This document shows, piece by piece, positions 1 to 12,428 of a DNA stretch of 64,000 nt. Within the stretch, counting starts at the first letter, position 1, and every line of letters begins with the position of its first letter. The translations under genes were made by a program, and so were the position numbers. The stretch comes from Siniperca chuatsi (taxonomy: Eukaryota; Chordata; Actinopteri; Centrarchiformes; Sinipercidae): contig NC_058045.1 of NCBI RefSeq assembly GCF_020085105.1, positions 8,632,333 through 8,696,332 on the forward strand, read 5' to 3'. The notes under the pieces were generated by a model, which worked only from the letters and a program-made list of their open reading frames with translations, was not told where the DNA came from and did no database searches.

Positions 1-1027
1 GATTTTAACCTGATTACATTTACACCTGGTATTAATGTGTGTCTCCAGTGTCCACATTGAGATCCGATCGAGATCTGATCGCTCTGTCCAGCTCAAACAA
101 CCGAACGTCACATGCTCGTCTCGTTTGCTCAGGTCCAAAAAAAACAACAAAATAAAAATAAAAAAAGATTGTAGCCATCCGTGAAGCTGGGGAAGAAGCC
201 GTCTTCGACAACTGGAATGCTGAAGACGAAAACAGAGGAGAATGCAGTTTTATGCAGCTGTGGTCAGTGCCACCACAGTCCATGCAGAAGACGATCTGGA
301 ATGAGGGTACGCAGACTGGTGGGACCAGATAGTGATGGGGACCTTTACAAATGAAGACTGGGTGTCAAACCTACGTACAGTGTTGTTAGCTCAAAGGTCA
401 GTTCACACAGATTAAAATGAACTAGTTAACGTTAATTTCTTCAGTTTTTTTTTTTAAATGAGCTGCTTAACATAATGCTATGAGTTTGATTTGGGTGGAG
501 GAACTGCAGCTATTGGCTTGTGGTGTTATAGTTAAACCACGAGCTTAACACTATTTTCTTCTCTTTATTTTTCTCTGCTGAGACGCCAAGTGTCCACGCA
601 GGCGTTCCGACTTAACTTAATGCGCCAGCCAAAGATGCTCTATAACTATAGACTTCATCTTCACAAACCGATACATTCAGTTCACCGTTTACCAAAAACA
701 TGAGCATGTTCAATGAACTGCGCTCTTTAAGCGCATTCATGCAGAACACTGCCTGTATGCCTGCCTGTCAAACTTTTGATTTTATTTGTGGAAGACTGCA
801 ACTGGTACATATTTCCGCCCATGTAGTTGTTGTATGTGGATTGACAACGCAATTTAATTTACACTCGTGTTCAATGTGGTCACAATGAGTCCTTGACCAC
901 CTCCGGAGGTGGCAATCCGTCCTCAATGAGTCTTGGGTGCATTTACACCGTACTTTCATGTGGTCAAGCACTATCCGATTGCAATCCCATCACCCGAAAC
1001 GCATTTTAATGCAAAGTGTAAAGGGAG
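1..1027. repeat. Degenerate MITE-like DNA transposon fragments
   Basis: The first ~125 bases (a stretch reading like 'catttacacctggtattaatg' followed by 'gagatccgatcgagatctga') and the stretch from about 880 to 1027 ('cactatccgattgcaatccc', then 'gcattttaatgcaaagtgta') resemble the two ends of an interspersed repeat common in teleosts. Its ends carry a 'gtgtaaa' motif and internal GATCCGATC/ATCGGAT words. The middle (130-880) has no convincing ORF. This may be one decayed element or two fragments. The assignment rests on recalled repeat ends, so the boundaries are loose. Confidence 0.35.
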
Positions 1028-1257
1028 TCAATGATACCAGATTGTAAGTGAGGTTTTCCCCTTGACCTCCAATTTGGTCTACATTAAAGGGTTGCCATCG
1101 GTACAGTATCAGGGAAGAGATTCCATCAAGAAACTCAGTAAGTTGTGACTGCAAAGCTCATCATGCCACTTCCAACCTGCATGATCCAAAGGCGACATTA
1201 TATGTGGACCATGTAAAGTGGAGACATTAAATTGTCAATATTCAGCAACAAGGTGTA

Positions 1258-1625
1258 GGGCTGCAGTGATTAATGTCATTATCAGTTAATGTGTTGAATT
1301 AACCAGATGATTGTTTAGTCAACAAAATGTCAGAAAACTGTGAAAAAATGTCCATCACAATTCCTCAGAGCCCAAAATGACATCTGCACAATGCTTGTTT
1401 TGTGACATACTCCAACACTCCAAAAGCCAAAGCTTTCCATTTACAACAACATACAACTAAGAACGGCAGCAAATCATTACATCTGAGAAACTAGAACTAG
1501 TAAATGTTTGGCATTTTCACTTGAAAAAGTTACTTAAATGATAAATCGATTATCAAATTTGTCGATTAATTTTCTGTTGATCAACTAATTGATTAATTGA
1601 CAAATTGTTTCCTCACTACAAAGGT
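1258..1625 (+). repeat. MITE copy 1 of a CGATTAAT-rich family
   Basis: The element starts near 'gggctgcagtgattaatg', continues through 'ttgtttagtcaacaaaatgt' and a central section mentioning 'gagcccaaaatgacatctg', and closes with AT-rich 'cgattaattttctgttgatc'. These are the hallmarks of a short nonautonomous DNA element very common in spiny-rayed fishes. Related copies are present at about 34020-34325 and 57855-58175 in this window. Ends are degenerate, and no clear target duplication was found. Confidence 0.6.
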
Positions 1626-1739
1626 AACATCCCCTTCTAGACCTTTGATCTCTGTTTCAGTGCAGTAAGTCAACTTGAAAACTAACTGAAACATCTGCCT
1701 GGCAAAGTGCAATTATTAAACTGTCACCATCAGAATAAC

Positions 1740-1990
1740 AACAACTGATGTATTTTCTGTGGGCTTTAATCATTAGTTTATCAGGTAGCCATGCCATTGC
1801 GACAGATGCTCCCCTCTTCTTTACTGGAGGCTGTCAGGTACCAGGATGCCCTCTGGCAATAATTGCACCTGACAAATGAGCCTTGACAAAGGAATGGAGG
1901 GTGGTCAACCTCTTACTGATCTGACAGATCAACTTAATTGAAACTATCAATCAGAGCCACTATCCTCTATCTCTTCTTTTCTGACTTTCA
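1740..1990. other. Candidate conserved noncoding DNA upstream of gpr22
   Basis: This gene-free stretch has mixed composition with homeodomain-like words (TAATTG, CATTAG) and a TGACAGATCA-type TALE motif. It contains no repeat that I recognise and no ORF. It is a candidate enhancer by context only (upstream of a brain/heart-expressed GPCR). The rest of 1626-2450 shows nothing further. Confidence 0.2.
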
Positions 1991-2449
1991 TTCTTTCCTG
2001 CATAATCCATTTCTCCCACTCACAGCTGCAAGAATTTATCTCCTCTGTCAGTCCTGCTGCCTCTCATGCTCACTTGCACACGCATATTAAGACCTATGTA
2101 TGTGCACAAAATCAATACAAAAAATATCTCTGCTGGCTTTCCATCCTCATAATTCCCCCTATGGTGCACAAACACATTATTGTTCATTACATTGTGACAG
2201 AGCTAATTAATACATCATTCCAGCGTTTTCTGCTGTTTTTCCTGCAACAGTGTGCCTATCCGACTCTGCAGTAAGTTGCGTGTTTAGCGCGGTGGCATCA
2301 AAAGTCCCTGCACAAAAGCGTAGTAGAAGCTTTTTTCCAAATCACTACAGCCCCACACGGGATGCTACAATCACTGTCAGGGAAGAGAGGATAGAGCCAT
2401 AACAAAAGGAAATACCTCCCCTCGCTGGAGAGGAAAGTGTTAAGCCTAT

Positions 2450-2971
2450 TACAGAAGACCAATCAGGACTGGGGGAGCACTGCAAACCTCCGCAGTAAGA
2501 GAGAGAGTGAGGGAACAAGGGAGTGAGGGAGAGAGAGGAGAGCAGAGCGGGAGATAGAGAGATACCAGGAGTGTGATGGTTTGCACTCCTATCCAGACAG
2601 TTAGGCAGGGAGGGAGTGCAACAGAGAGTTGGTGAGATGAGGAGTATTCACAAATCACTCCATATGGATGGATAACACAAAAAGGGGGACAAAGAGCGAA
2701 AAAGAAGAATCACACCAACATCCCTGTCAGGACTGCTGCCTGTGGACTTGTTTTTCTCTGTCTGGGACTCAAGAAGGAAGGAACATCTGTCAGTTGTGTG
2801 ATCATTGTATGTTAATAATATATTCAATACCACTTCTTGGATTACTGCTGAAAGAAGCAGAAGATAAACCACCAGTTTCTATCAGTCGACCTAGATTGTT
2901 GCAGAGCTGCAAGGAGAGGGGACAGTGTGGTGTATGGACCAGCTCCGGAGCATCTGTGTTTACCCTGCATG
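2450..2971 (+). promoter_or_regulatory. gpr22: Candidate promoter and noncoding first exon of gpr22
   Basis: A purine-rich GA tract (about 2495-2560) is followed by GC-richer DNA ending at a good splice donor, 'catg|gtgagc', with GT at 2972. The gpr22 coding exon begins right after a strong acceptor at 6289-6290, so at least one upstream noncoding exon is expected. This is the best-looking candidate on the + strand. A small + ORF here (2668-3039) has no family resemblance and is treated as chance. Inference only. Confidence 0.3.
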
Positions 2972-5900
2972 GTGAGCTTTGCTGTGTTTTGATGGGGCAC
3001 TCTACTTATTGGTTTGATTTACAGCACTCAGCTGAGTAGAGCGTATGTGACAGCAAAGAAAACTCAATGCCAAACATCTTTGTCATCATAACAAAGCATG
3101 GGATTATACACCATTAACAACATATTTTCCTGAATAACTTCAATTATAATGTATTGTTGAAAGACAATGCATTAAGAGTCATTTAGAAACATATAGTTAT
3201 GATTAAAGTGAAACCTATTAGTAACTGATTAAAATACATTCAGTCTTAAACTTGTAATTCCAACTAGCTGATACTGTAAAGATCACACTGTAAAAGGCTT
3301 TTGATAATTTATTTATGCATTAGGATGTCTGTATAATCCCACACTGTGAGCACATCTGTTTGTGTCTTACTGCTACACACACACACATCATATTCTGAAC
3401 TGTCAGGCTCTATGACACGAGAAACTTGATATGCAATTATACACTTTAAAACTGTTCATCTTTATACCTTGCACGATCCGCTCTATTGCCTGGTACAGAA
3501 GCATGGTACCCATTGCTCATTTCTGTTGACATTGTGGCATAGTAAAGTATGGCATCCCTCACTGAAACAACCTTGAGGAATGAACCGACATCTCCTCTGA
3601 AGAGATTACATGGATCACATATACTGACCCACGAGGGGGCATCCATGTCTTTATGACATGTTCCCCAAGGAATCACACTGCACTAAAGCTCTAAGCCAGT
3701 CTGTCCTATCATGAAAATGGTCTATTTCATCAGCACTGTGGCTGTACAAGTAGCATACAATAATTTACACTGAGCATTTTCCTGTAATAATTTACACAAC
3801 AAGAAAAGCAAAATATTACTACGGTTAATCTTCAATCTGAAAGCGGGAGGGTGAGATGCAAAATACCAGTTGCTACTGGTAGTGCTAGTGCTACTGTTAT
3901 GTTAATGCAAAAGCAAAGATGTAAGGTGCATCAGGCGATGCACAGGAACATGATAAGACATCAGAGGCTTGTTGCTATGCTAATGAGACTTTCCTTGTCG
4001 CCTCTCTACTGAGGATATGTTTATTTTCACTAACGCATCCCCCCACACTTCCCTCTCCTACTCTCTCTCTCCCTTTTTATCATCCATTATCCTATACTTT
4101 CTCTCTCATCAGGTCACTGTGAAAGTGGGATTGAAGGACAGACAGATGATGTTGTATGCAGCTTCTGCTAAAGTCCAAATCTTGTCTGGGATCTTTTTGC
4201 AAATATACAAGGCAGGCTCTCTGTCTGATGAACTCACTTCCACTACCTCATGAGGATGACCTTCTCCTGAATCGCTGAATCAACCCCCCTACCATGCACA
4301 TATAAATACTGGTGATCACAAATGTCACAGTGATCACACGTCATGGTGATTGGACACACATGCACTCTAATAATCTGCTCTACTCACGCCATCTCCAGTG
4401 ATTGAGGGTTCAGCATGTTGAGGGGCAAACTGGAGACATGTGCTCGATTTACAAGTTAATGGCAGCTGGAGCTTGGCGTATAGAGACTGATGAGAAAGGT
4501 GGAGAGTGAAGGCCTGTTCCATTAGTGCTCCTAGGGGAGACATGGGCCTGGACGCTCCCCGGACGCACTGACCTCTCCTGGACAGATTCTGGACATTACT
4601 CTGGTGTACAATTGGGAATCTACATGACTGACAAAGTCTGCCTCTTGGAGTACAAGCTAACGGATGTAAAAAAAAAAAATGTATTTACAGATTTGACTAC
4701 TACTATCTTCTCACTGAGGACAAAAAAAAGCAAGAATTTGGATTGTACTATGAGCAGTACATTCCAGTCCAGCACAGGAAAAGTCTGTTTCTTTGTTTTC
4801 TTGGTTGGCTGTGCCTCTCCTGCCTGGGAATATCATGAGACTATAAACAGGAGGTGGCTCCGACATCTTATCCCTGTTCCACTCATCCATCAGTGCTCTC
4901 ACCATCACCAAAGCAAATGGACCAGAGATCTGAGAAACAGTCTGTAGAGGACATTAGACTATATTCTCTAACATCCACTGGGTGTAGGTGGCTGATTCCT
5001 TAGCTTTCTTGCCACTGAGGTCAGGAAGTAAAAGCTGCCAGCAAAGAGACAGCCTTCGGCGAGACGGACAGGTGCTTTTCTGGCTCTCAGCCTCGCTGGG
5101 AGGGACTAGCAGTGAAAGGAAAAGCCTTGCTGGGGGGCTCTGCTGGAGCGGAAACACTTTTCCACAGGCTATGTTTGGATGTGATGCTTGTCTCTGTGGA
5201 TGTAACATGGACTCTATGGCCTGATTACACAGCCCTGGTATTCAGATAGTGCTGGAGGGAAGGGTAAATATTACAAAAAAACATTTGTTTTTCTCCATGT
5301 CATCTAGAACCTCTTTAAGATTGGATTTATTTCTCTAGGGGAGGTTGGATGATTTTAATTTGCATGTGCTAATCAGTTACTGTAATTTATTCTGGAGTGT
5401 ATGTGTATTAGATTTTCCTCCCTCTAACCTAATATTAATTACAGTCCCAAATACCAACTGTTTTTTGGTGCACGCTCGTTAGTCCTTTAATTGTTTAAGT
5501 CCTGTCTGAACAAACGTCTTATATTTTAATGTGCATCTCTGAGAGTTGTAAGCCTGCTGGTGACGAGGTAAACATCATTTGCTGGCAGAATATTCTTGTC
5601 AGTTATGAACCACCTCCCGTAATTTGGCAGTGACTAAAATGCTGCCAGAAATAACAAGTTTAGTTAGCAAGGAGGAAGTATTTTATTACATACCTCCCCC
5701 CTGTAATATTAATCCCATCCAAATGGGGCTCAAATCTGGTTCCTTCATCATTGCCTTCATCTTCCTTCATGACCTCTGGTCCATATTCAGTATGTATACA
5801 GAAAATGCTAATACATTAAAACTGTCAGCTTGAAAGTGCTGTTGAATAGAGGATAGAGAACTAAGCCACCACAAAGCCACAACATACCAAGCCATTATAA

Positions 5901-6290
5901 CTATGAGGTTATTAGAATTTAATTTGTTCCAAATTGTTTCTATTATGTGCCTCCGCCGCGGATGCAACTGTCTGATCAAGGATGGTGATAACAAAAGTAG
6001 AAGCTGATTTAAGTAAGATAGTTAGTAGTTAGTCATGCCATGTGCATAGTGAGACAATCTAATCTGCAGGGCATGACAGGAAAATTGTTCCAGCACTATT
6101 AAAGTGTCTGCTCTCAGCATTTAAAACTCAAAAGGCTTCCTTATCATTTCATAACTGGCAGCATTACGTCTGACAAGATTTCTCAGATGTGTGTTAATTA
6201 CAACTTTCTAGAGATGCACAAACACGGACCTTTTCTTTTCCTTTTCCTCTTCATAAATTCTCTTCTCTTCTCTCTTCTCCCTACACGCAG
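2972..6290 (+). other. Probable gpr22 5' UTR intron; no coding exon seen
   Basis: No coding sequence was recognised on either strand. Notable contents are a pyrimidine-rich acceptor-like site near 4110 ('ctctctcatcag'), a GC-richer block at about 4990-5220, and an AT-rich block at about 5330-5470 with an ATTTGCAT octamer (5358-5365) next to TAAT motifs, which looks like enhancer-type DNA. The region ends with a long pyrimidine tract and 'cacgcag' acceptor (AG 6289-6290) four bases before the gpr22 start codon. Confidence 0.35.
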
Positions 6291-6294
6291 GATA

Positions 6295-7611
6295 ATGCAT
6301 ATCCTTCCCTGCCCGGAACAAGAAGCCACCATGAGCAACGTCACGGTCACCGACAACACTGAACCCATAAGCCGCACCATGAGTCCGGCAACCCCAAGTC
6401 CGTATCCCTATCCTGTTAGTTTCCAGGTCTCCCTGACTGGCTTCCTCATGCTGGAAATTCTCCTGGGCCTGAGCTCTAACCTCACTGTGCTTGCCCTCTA
6501 CTGTATGAAGTCGAACCTCATTAGTTCTGTCAGTAACATTGTCACTATGAACCTCCATGTGTTGGATGTGCTGGTTTGTGTGTGCTGCATCCCCCTCACC
6601 ATTGTGGTGGTGCTGCTCTCCCTGGAAGGAGAAACTGCTCTCGTCTGCTGCTTCCATGAAGCCTGCGTCTCCTTCGCTAGTGTTGCCACTGCTGCTAATG
6701 TGCTTGCCATCACCTTTGATCGCTATGACATCTCAGTCAAACCAGCCAACCGGGTGCTGACCATGGGCCGTGCCCTGGCCCTGCTGGCTGCCATTTGGGT
6801 AGTATCCTTTGTTAGTTTCCTCGTACCCTTTATTGAGGTGGGCTTCTTCGCCCAGGGCCATGCTGAGCTGAACCAAACAGTGGTGGAGAATGTGGTCCAC
6901 ACTAACCAGTACTACACAGAACTTGGCCTCTATTACCACTTGCTTGCTCAGATTCCTATTTTTTTCTTTACTGCCGTTGTCATGCTCATCACCTACTCAA
7001 AGATCTTGCAGGCACTCAATATTCGCATTGGCACACGTTTCCACGCTTCACAGAAGAAGAAGGCTCGCAGGAAAAAGCGTCCATCCATGACGGCCATGAC
7101 AACGCAGCAAGAGGCCACAGATGGATCACAGAGCAGTGGCAGCCGCAACCCCACACTGGGTATGCGTACCTCTGTCTCCGTCATCATCGCCTTGCGCAGG
7201 GCTGTTAAGCGCCACAGAGAAAGGCGAGAGCGCCAAAAGAGGGTTTTCAGGATGTCCCTCCTGATTGTGTCTACCTTTCTGCTATGCTGGACACCCATCA
7301 CAGTACTCAACACAGTCATCCTGAGTGTGGGCCCAAGTGATCTAATGGTCAAGTTGAGACTGGGCTTCCTGGTCATGGCTTACGGGACTACTATCTTTCA
7401 CCCTCTACTCTATGCCTTCACTAGGCAGAAGTTCCAGAAAGTTTTAAAAAGCAAGATGAAGAAGCGAGTGGTGTCGATCATTGAGGCAGATCCTACCCCT
7501 AATAATGCCATTATCCACAACTCCTGGATCGACCCAAAGAGGAACAAAAAGGTGACATTTGAGGACAAAGATGCCCGACAGAAATGTCTGTCTTCTGAGG
7601 ATGTGGAGTGA
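6295..7611 (+). CDS. gpr22: G protein-coupled receptor 22 (GPR22-like)
   Basis: Orphan class A (rhodopsin-like) plasma-membrane receptor of 438 codons, close to mammalian GPR22 in length. The start at 6295 is chosen because a strong acceptor (pyrimidine tract then cacgcag, AG 6289-6290) lies just upstream and the first residues align with the mammalian N-terminus; the longer reading frame from 6187 crosses that intron end. Visible features are N-glycosylation sequons at N15 and in extracellular loop 2 (N193), TM1 at about 46-70, D142-R143-Y144 at the end of TM3, a long basic intracellular loop 3 (KKK at 254-256 and a RRERRERQKR run before TM6), C331-W332-T333-P334 in TM6, and H369-PLLY in TM7 in place of NPxxY. 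The H-for-N change is also in mammalian GPR22, so it is a family trait. The coding region is one exon. No ligand is established. In mammals the gene lies inside a COG5 intron and is brain- and heart-enriched; no cog5 exon was found here. Teleosts can carry two copies (a/b), which cannot be told apart here. Confidence 0.96.
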   Translation: MHILPCPEQEATMSNVTVTDNTEPISRTMSPATPSPYPYPVSFQVSLTGFLMLEILLGLSSNLTVLALYCMKSNLISSVSNIVTMNLHVLDVLVCVCCIPLTIVVVLLSLEGETALVCCFHEACVSFASVATAANVLAITFDRYDISVKPANRVLTMGRALALLAAIWVVSFVSFLVPFIEVGFFAQGHAELNQTVVENVVHTNQYYTELGLYYHLLAQIPIFFFTAVVMLITYSKILQALNIRIGTRFHASQKKKARRKKRPSMTAMTTQQEATDGSQSSGSRNPTLGMRTSVSVIIALRRAVKRHRERRERQKRVFRMSLLIVSTFLLCWTPITVLNTVILSVGPSDLMVKLRLGFLVMAYGTTIFHPLLYAFTRQKFQKVLKSKMKKRVVSIIEADPTPNNAIIHNSWIDPKRNKKVTFEDKDARQKCLSSEDVE

Positions 7612-7640
7612 AGGAACTCATTATCTTTAGGGTATAGTCA

Positions 7641-7956
7641 AATAAAGCAGCTAAAACTGACATCAGGTCATGATGAAAAAGGGAAAATGTTAATCCAAAG
7701 CAGTAATGTAAATAATATGTGCAATAGAATGTACAAAAACAAGAAGTGGATAATTTATTACTATTTATTGAGAACAAAAGTAGGTTTCATAGATACACCA
7801 TATACTGTATTGTAGATATTGCATGGCTTTTTGTAACAGCAGCAACATACCGTACATTGTGTACATACATAATACATGTACAGCTTAGGGTAAACAAGGT
7901 ATATAAATAGAGACAGAGAAGTAGGAATTGTTATGTATATGTATATTTATAATAAA
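7641..7956 (+). terminator. gpr22 3' UTR polyadenylation signals
   Basis: Two canonical AATAAA hexamers follow the gpr22 stop codon: one at 7641-7646, only 30 bases downstream, and one at 7951-7956 in an AT-rich tract. The second gives a more plausible 3' UTR (~350 nt) and is followed by T/GT-rich DNA. Both could be used; the sequence alone cannot decide. Confidence 0.45.
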
Positions 7957-7959
7957 TTT

Positions 7960-10900
7960 CGTGTTCACTCACCTAACACAGCAAAATGCTTCCTATTCTC
8001 CCCTCCCCCAAGTAAAGTGTTTGTGATTCTGTAACAGCTGTGAGATTACTCCCATTCATCACCATGCCACTTGCTCCGACACCAGACCCTGCAATCCCCG
8101 GTGACCACTGACCTTATTGTCTGTGAGCCCTCTGAGGGAAGGCCCTCAGACTGAAATAAGACTATAGGTATGAGGATGCAAAAAAGACAGGTCAAACAAG
8201 GAGAGACAGGAATGGAACGCAAGTAGCAAAGTAGTGTATGTTATGTTGCTATAGCTGAAAAGCTATGGGGATACTGTTCACAAACACTGCTTTTAGAGTT
8301 AAAGAAGAACACTTGAATTCCACAGACAACAGAACACCATGGTTCTCCTCACCTCGTTTGACATAAACCAGATGTAAACAAAGCCTAGTCTGTTTCACTT
8401 TTACAGTCACATCTTTGAGCCAAATGGAAAATCTACAGTTGCCTTATTTTGGTTTGATGAATTGAGCATGATTTCAAGGTGGGACAGGGACTGTGACAGG
8501 GAGAGCACACATCGAACACAATGAAAATATAATAACAAATATTGTTTTAATTCTCAAAGAGAATATAATCCTCAAATGTTATGCTTTCACATAGAAGTTA
8601 TTTAATCAAACTAAAGGAAAATGTTGAAAATGGTTGTATCATCAAATTGTCTGTTTTTAATAACACTAACCTAACAACGATGCTCTCCAAATAAGCAAAT
8701 CAATAACTGCAATAAAGAACTACTGCAAAAACTTTAAAGCCTAATAAAAGATTCTGTTTATAATATACAATAACAGATAATGAAGTTCTTCTTCCCTGCC
8801 TGTGTATGTCTACCAATAGTGCGTGTCCACCTGTGTTTGTCAAGGAATAAAACAGTAAAATTGTATTTCCCAAGTGGCTGCTGCTGGTAGATTATAATGC
8901 AGCCAGCCTTGTATTTTTGGCTCAACTTGTCTATGAACCAGGTTTGCTCTAAATAAGTAGGAATAATTTATTCATACAGCTGCAGAAGAATTTCAGTAGG
9001 AAGAATCTACAAGAAAAAAAACTGTCAGCTTATTACATTCAGTCTGCACTCTAATACCAAATCTAGATGCAGAGTTACAATATCCATTAGCATTTAAAGC
9101 CATGCTTAGCTAGCCTGGCGGCTCCAATCCCCGGGTCAAGGATTACATTCTGTCTAAGTATATATACCATGCATTCACATGCATGCATAAAGGTACACAC
9201 ACACAAATGTATATGCACTGTATTCCACAGTATATCTCAGTAATGAGTTTATTACGCCTTTGCTGTCTCAGGTACAGTAGAAAATTGAAGAGCCCTTTAG
9301 ATCCTGAGAGCACAGGGCTGTTGGCTACCAGAGCGATTACACAACCTCGATCAGATGCTTCTCTGGCTGCCAGTGTGTGGTTTGTAGCACAACAGAGAGG
9401 GCTGATATGGGAATATTGATGCAGTCAAGGTTCTTTATGACCCTGCTGTAAACAGGCAGTGTGGATGTCACGATACCTTGAGGGCATGTCTGTGATTGAG
9501 AGTGGAGATGGAATCACAGCCAGCAACAGATTAGCCGACAAGGGAGGGAAAATGACCTATGAAATGAAACATTGAGCCAGAGGATAAATTTAACACACAT
9601 ATGTACAACTTTTAGAAGGCAAACTTCAAAGGTGGGGTACCAATATACGAATGTATAGACTTATTTCTGTTACCACTATAACAATGATACACTACTACCA
9701 GCTATGTTCCATTCCTGGTGAATACATAATTTAGACCCCTGCTCAAATGTCAGGTACTCTTCCAAACTCATCAGTGCTACTGAAAAAATCATTTGTATTG
9801 ATTACCTTCTAAAATTACCTTACAAAGACCAATACTATTTACACCAACTGGAATTTGAGGTCACAATTTGTTTTCCATCCTGAGGTGCAGCCACATTGGC
9901 TAAGCCAAAAAGGCCTTTCAAGCACAACCAACAGAAATACTGTTGTTGTGACTGAATTGCCATTTTGTTAACACTCCATTTTTCAGTCTGACACAAGTTT
10001 TTCATGTGCATTGATGTAAGATGATGTTTTTTGTAGTAGAGCAATGTTAATTTATCTATTTACGATTTTATTTTTACTGTGCACACCAAGTTTTGTGGCT
10101 GTCAAGCGTCCTTAACTTGATCCTCAGTAAGTCTTGACTCTTTCCTTACATCTCACCTTTTGTTTCCTCATGTACCAGAGTGCCACTTTTCTAAATCTCT
10201 TGGGGAAAATGGCAAAAACTCCTTTCTTTTAAAGAAATGCCTTCAATGCATGTTAGTGTTCTCACTTAAGAGCTGTTTTTGGTTAGTTTCATTGACATGC
10301 TCAATAGCTCCACCTTTTTTATCGATGCTTGTTGCTATATTTGTTTGGATTCTGGCTCTGGCACAATTAGATGACGTTCCTAACCTTGGTCCCACCTATA
10401 AAGGCACTGACTGGCTCAGTGGTTTCTCCAACTGGGGGAAAAGCCATTCATGAGAGCAACAACAGAGCTCTAAAAACAGCTAAATTTGAAATTTGGCCAG
10501 CAACTCAGAGGCCTGGAGCCAGTCCACAACTAACACTGATTCAAGATCAGAGTGGATGCACTATTATTTATAATAGCGTATTTCTGTCAAATAGCTGCAA
10601 AATGTGCTCCAGTATGCTCTTGAAATATTCAGCTTAAATACTAGATCTGGACCAAAATATTATCCAGAGCCTTGGGGTATATTGTAAAATGTTGTGGTGG
10701 ACATTAGGCAATAACCTGTGACCTCAATTTTGCCTTAATCCCATTATTATGATGAATTACAATTTTTGAACGCCCAAGGCAAAAAAAAGCAATAGACATA
10801 CCCTTGCTTATCAAATTTACTATAATAACTTAGTGTTTAAATGTTATAAAATAAATATCAAAAATATAGTTTAATCAAGCTTAAAATCAATATGACATAC

Positions 10901-12428
10901 ATAAACATGCTCTGTTTAGCATGTGACTGATAACCTACAAAAAAAACGTACAATTTACACTGTCAGTCTCATCAAGTGCCTTTTTCTACTGTTTACAATT
11001 AAAAAAACAAAAAACAATGCAAAGCATTTGATTATATTAAAACTCTGAACTCAACTGAAGAAAGTATCATCTACCCTTATTGTTATGGTAGGTAATATAT
11101 TGATGGTAAGTAGTTTCATGTTATTGGCCCACATGGGGCCAACTTTGATGTTGACGTTTAACAGCTGCCATGGATACAAATGTCAGGGTCAGCATTGCTA
11201 GTTAGCATATTGGGTAGGTTAACAGGCCGCCACTACACCTAATCTGAGGTGACCTGCAGAGTAAAACATTGGTCAAGCCACTACCATAGTCAATAGTCAC
11301 TGTGAGCGTTATTAGAATTACTTGACCCTGGTGTGTCCTTTTCCTTCTCTCCTTTACTCCACATCAAGGCTGGTACTTACTGCTGTCGCTATGACATACA
11401 TTAGTCCTTCCCTCTCTCGCACTCTGCCTCTCTTAGGTAGCCATCCCCAATTCAGATGCCATCTCTTCAGGGCCCCTCTCCATCCAGCTGCAGACACAGA
11501 ATAAAAGCCTGGGAAATCACATTACTCTGTCCGTATGGAGCCTCTATTGGATTAGGTCAGCGAACACTCAACTGTAATTCTGCTATCATAGAGAAGAAGA
11601 AAGTGAATTGAGCACACCAGTCAGCACAGCTTGACAAATTGTTGCTTGTGGTCATTTTCCAAATGTTACTCTCACCAAGCCACATTTAGAGAGATGGAAG
11701 GACACTTTATATAGCTGGAAGATATATGACTGATAGATAACCTATAATCTCTGTACAAGAAAAGCTATAGCTCAGATATAAACCAGGAATCAAAGACAGA
11801 CAGTTACAATGGAGTATGACCTCTACCTGCTATGACCTCAAGGGCATTATTGTATGGTACTGGAGAAAAAAAACACACCAGTCTGTCTTCAAATCAGTGC
11901 TGTGTAGATTACTATTCTCTGTCGGTATCAGTGGAGAACAGATGTTTAATGACACATCAAGTGCTCTCCTTTATTATCCACGCTACATCAGAGAAGAAAT
12001 TAATACTGGGGGGTAAACAGGGAACAACAACTTATATATTTTTTTTAATAATATAATCATGGATTTTACATGAAGACAAACTGGCCATAGCAGAATAATT
12101 TTTTATGTTATCAAGCATGGTTATAGAGACTTTTTAGTGTGTAAGAATTTTACATTTGATGAAATGTGCCAGTATATTGTGAAATCTTAATCATCCTTTA
12201 ATAAATGTGGCTGAGACAAAGGGACCCGCTAGCATAGTCTTATCGCACTAAACCAAAAATGTGAAGGACAAAAAGAAATCAGAAGCCATGTGCCGACATG
12301 GCTGCATGCCAAGTTCCCGTGTGTGTAAACCTGCCAGTCAGTGTGCGATTATGTGTGTGTTTGGGCATGCATCTATTCAGCAATGTGTGTCCTGTACCTG
12401 TGTCCAGCTATGTCCATACAGCAGGCTC
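7960..12428. other. Intergenic, no recognisable gene
   Basis: Neither strand shows exons of dus4l or cog5, the genes expected between GPR22 and BCAP29 in mammals. Several short ORFs (9183-9419, 10160-10453, 10371-10637) have no family resemblance and lack exon context. A GC-richer stretch at about 9230-9560 may be conserved noncoding DNA. An 8-bp inverted repeat (TCTGAGGG with a 4-nt loop) sits at 8131-8150. Otherwise the DNA is AT-rich and unremarkable. Confidence 0.4.

Noticed and set aside
2668..3039. 123-codon + ORF upstream of gpr22
   Set aside because: No family resemblance; it lies over the probable noncoding first exon and crosses a good donor.
4525..4947. 140-codon + ORF
   Set aside because: Low-complexity composition (poly-K run from a poly-A tract), no motif, no splice support.
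6208..6657. 149-codon minus-strand ORF antisense to gpr22
   Set aside because: It mirrors the codon structure of gpr22 and has no motif or splice context.
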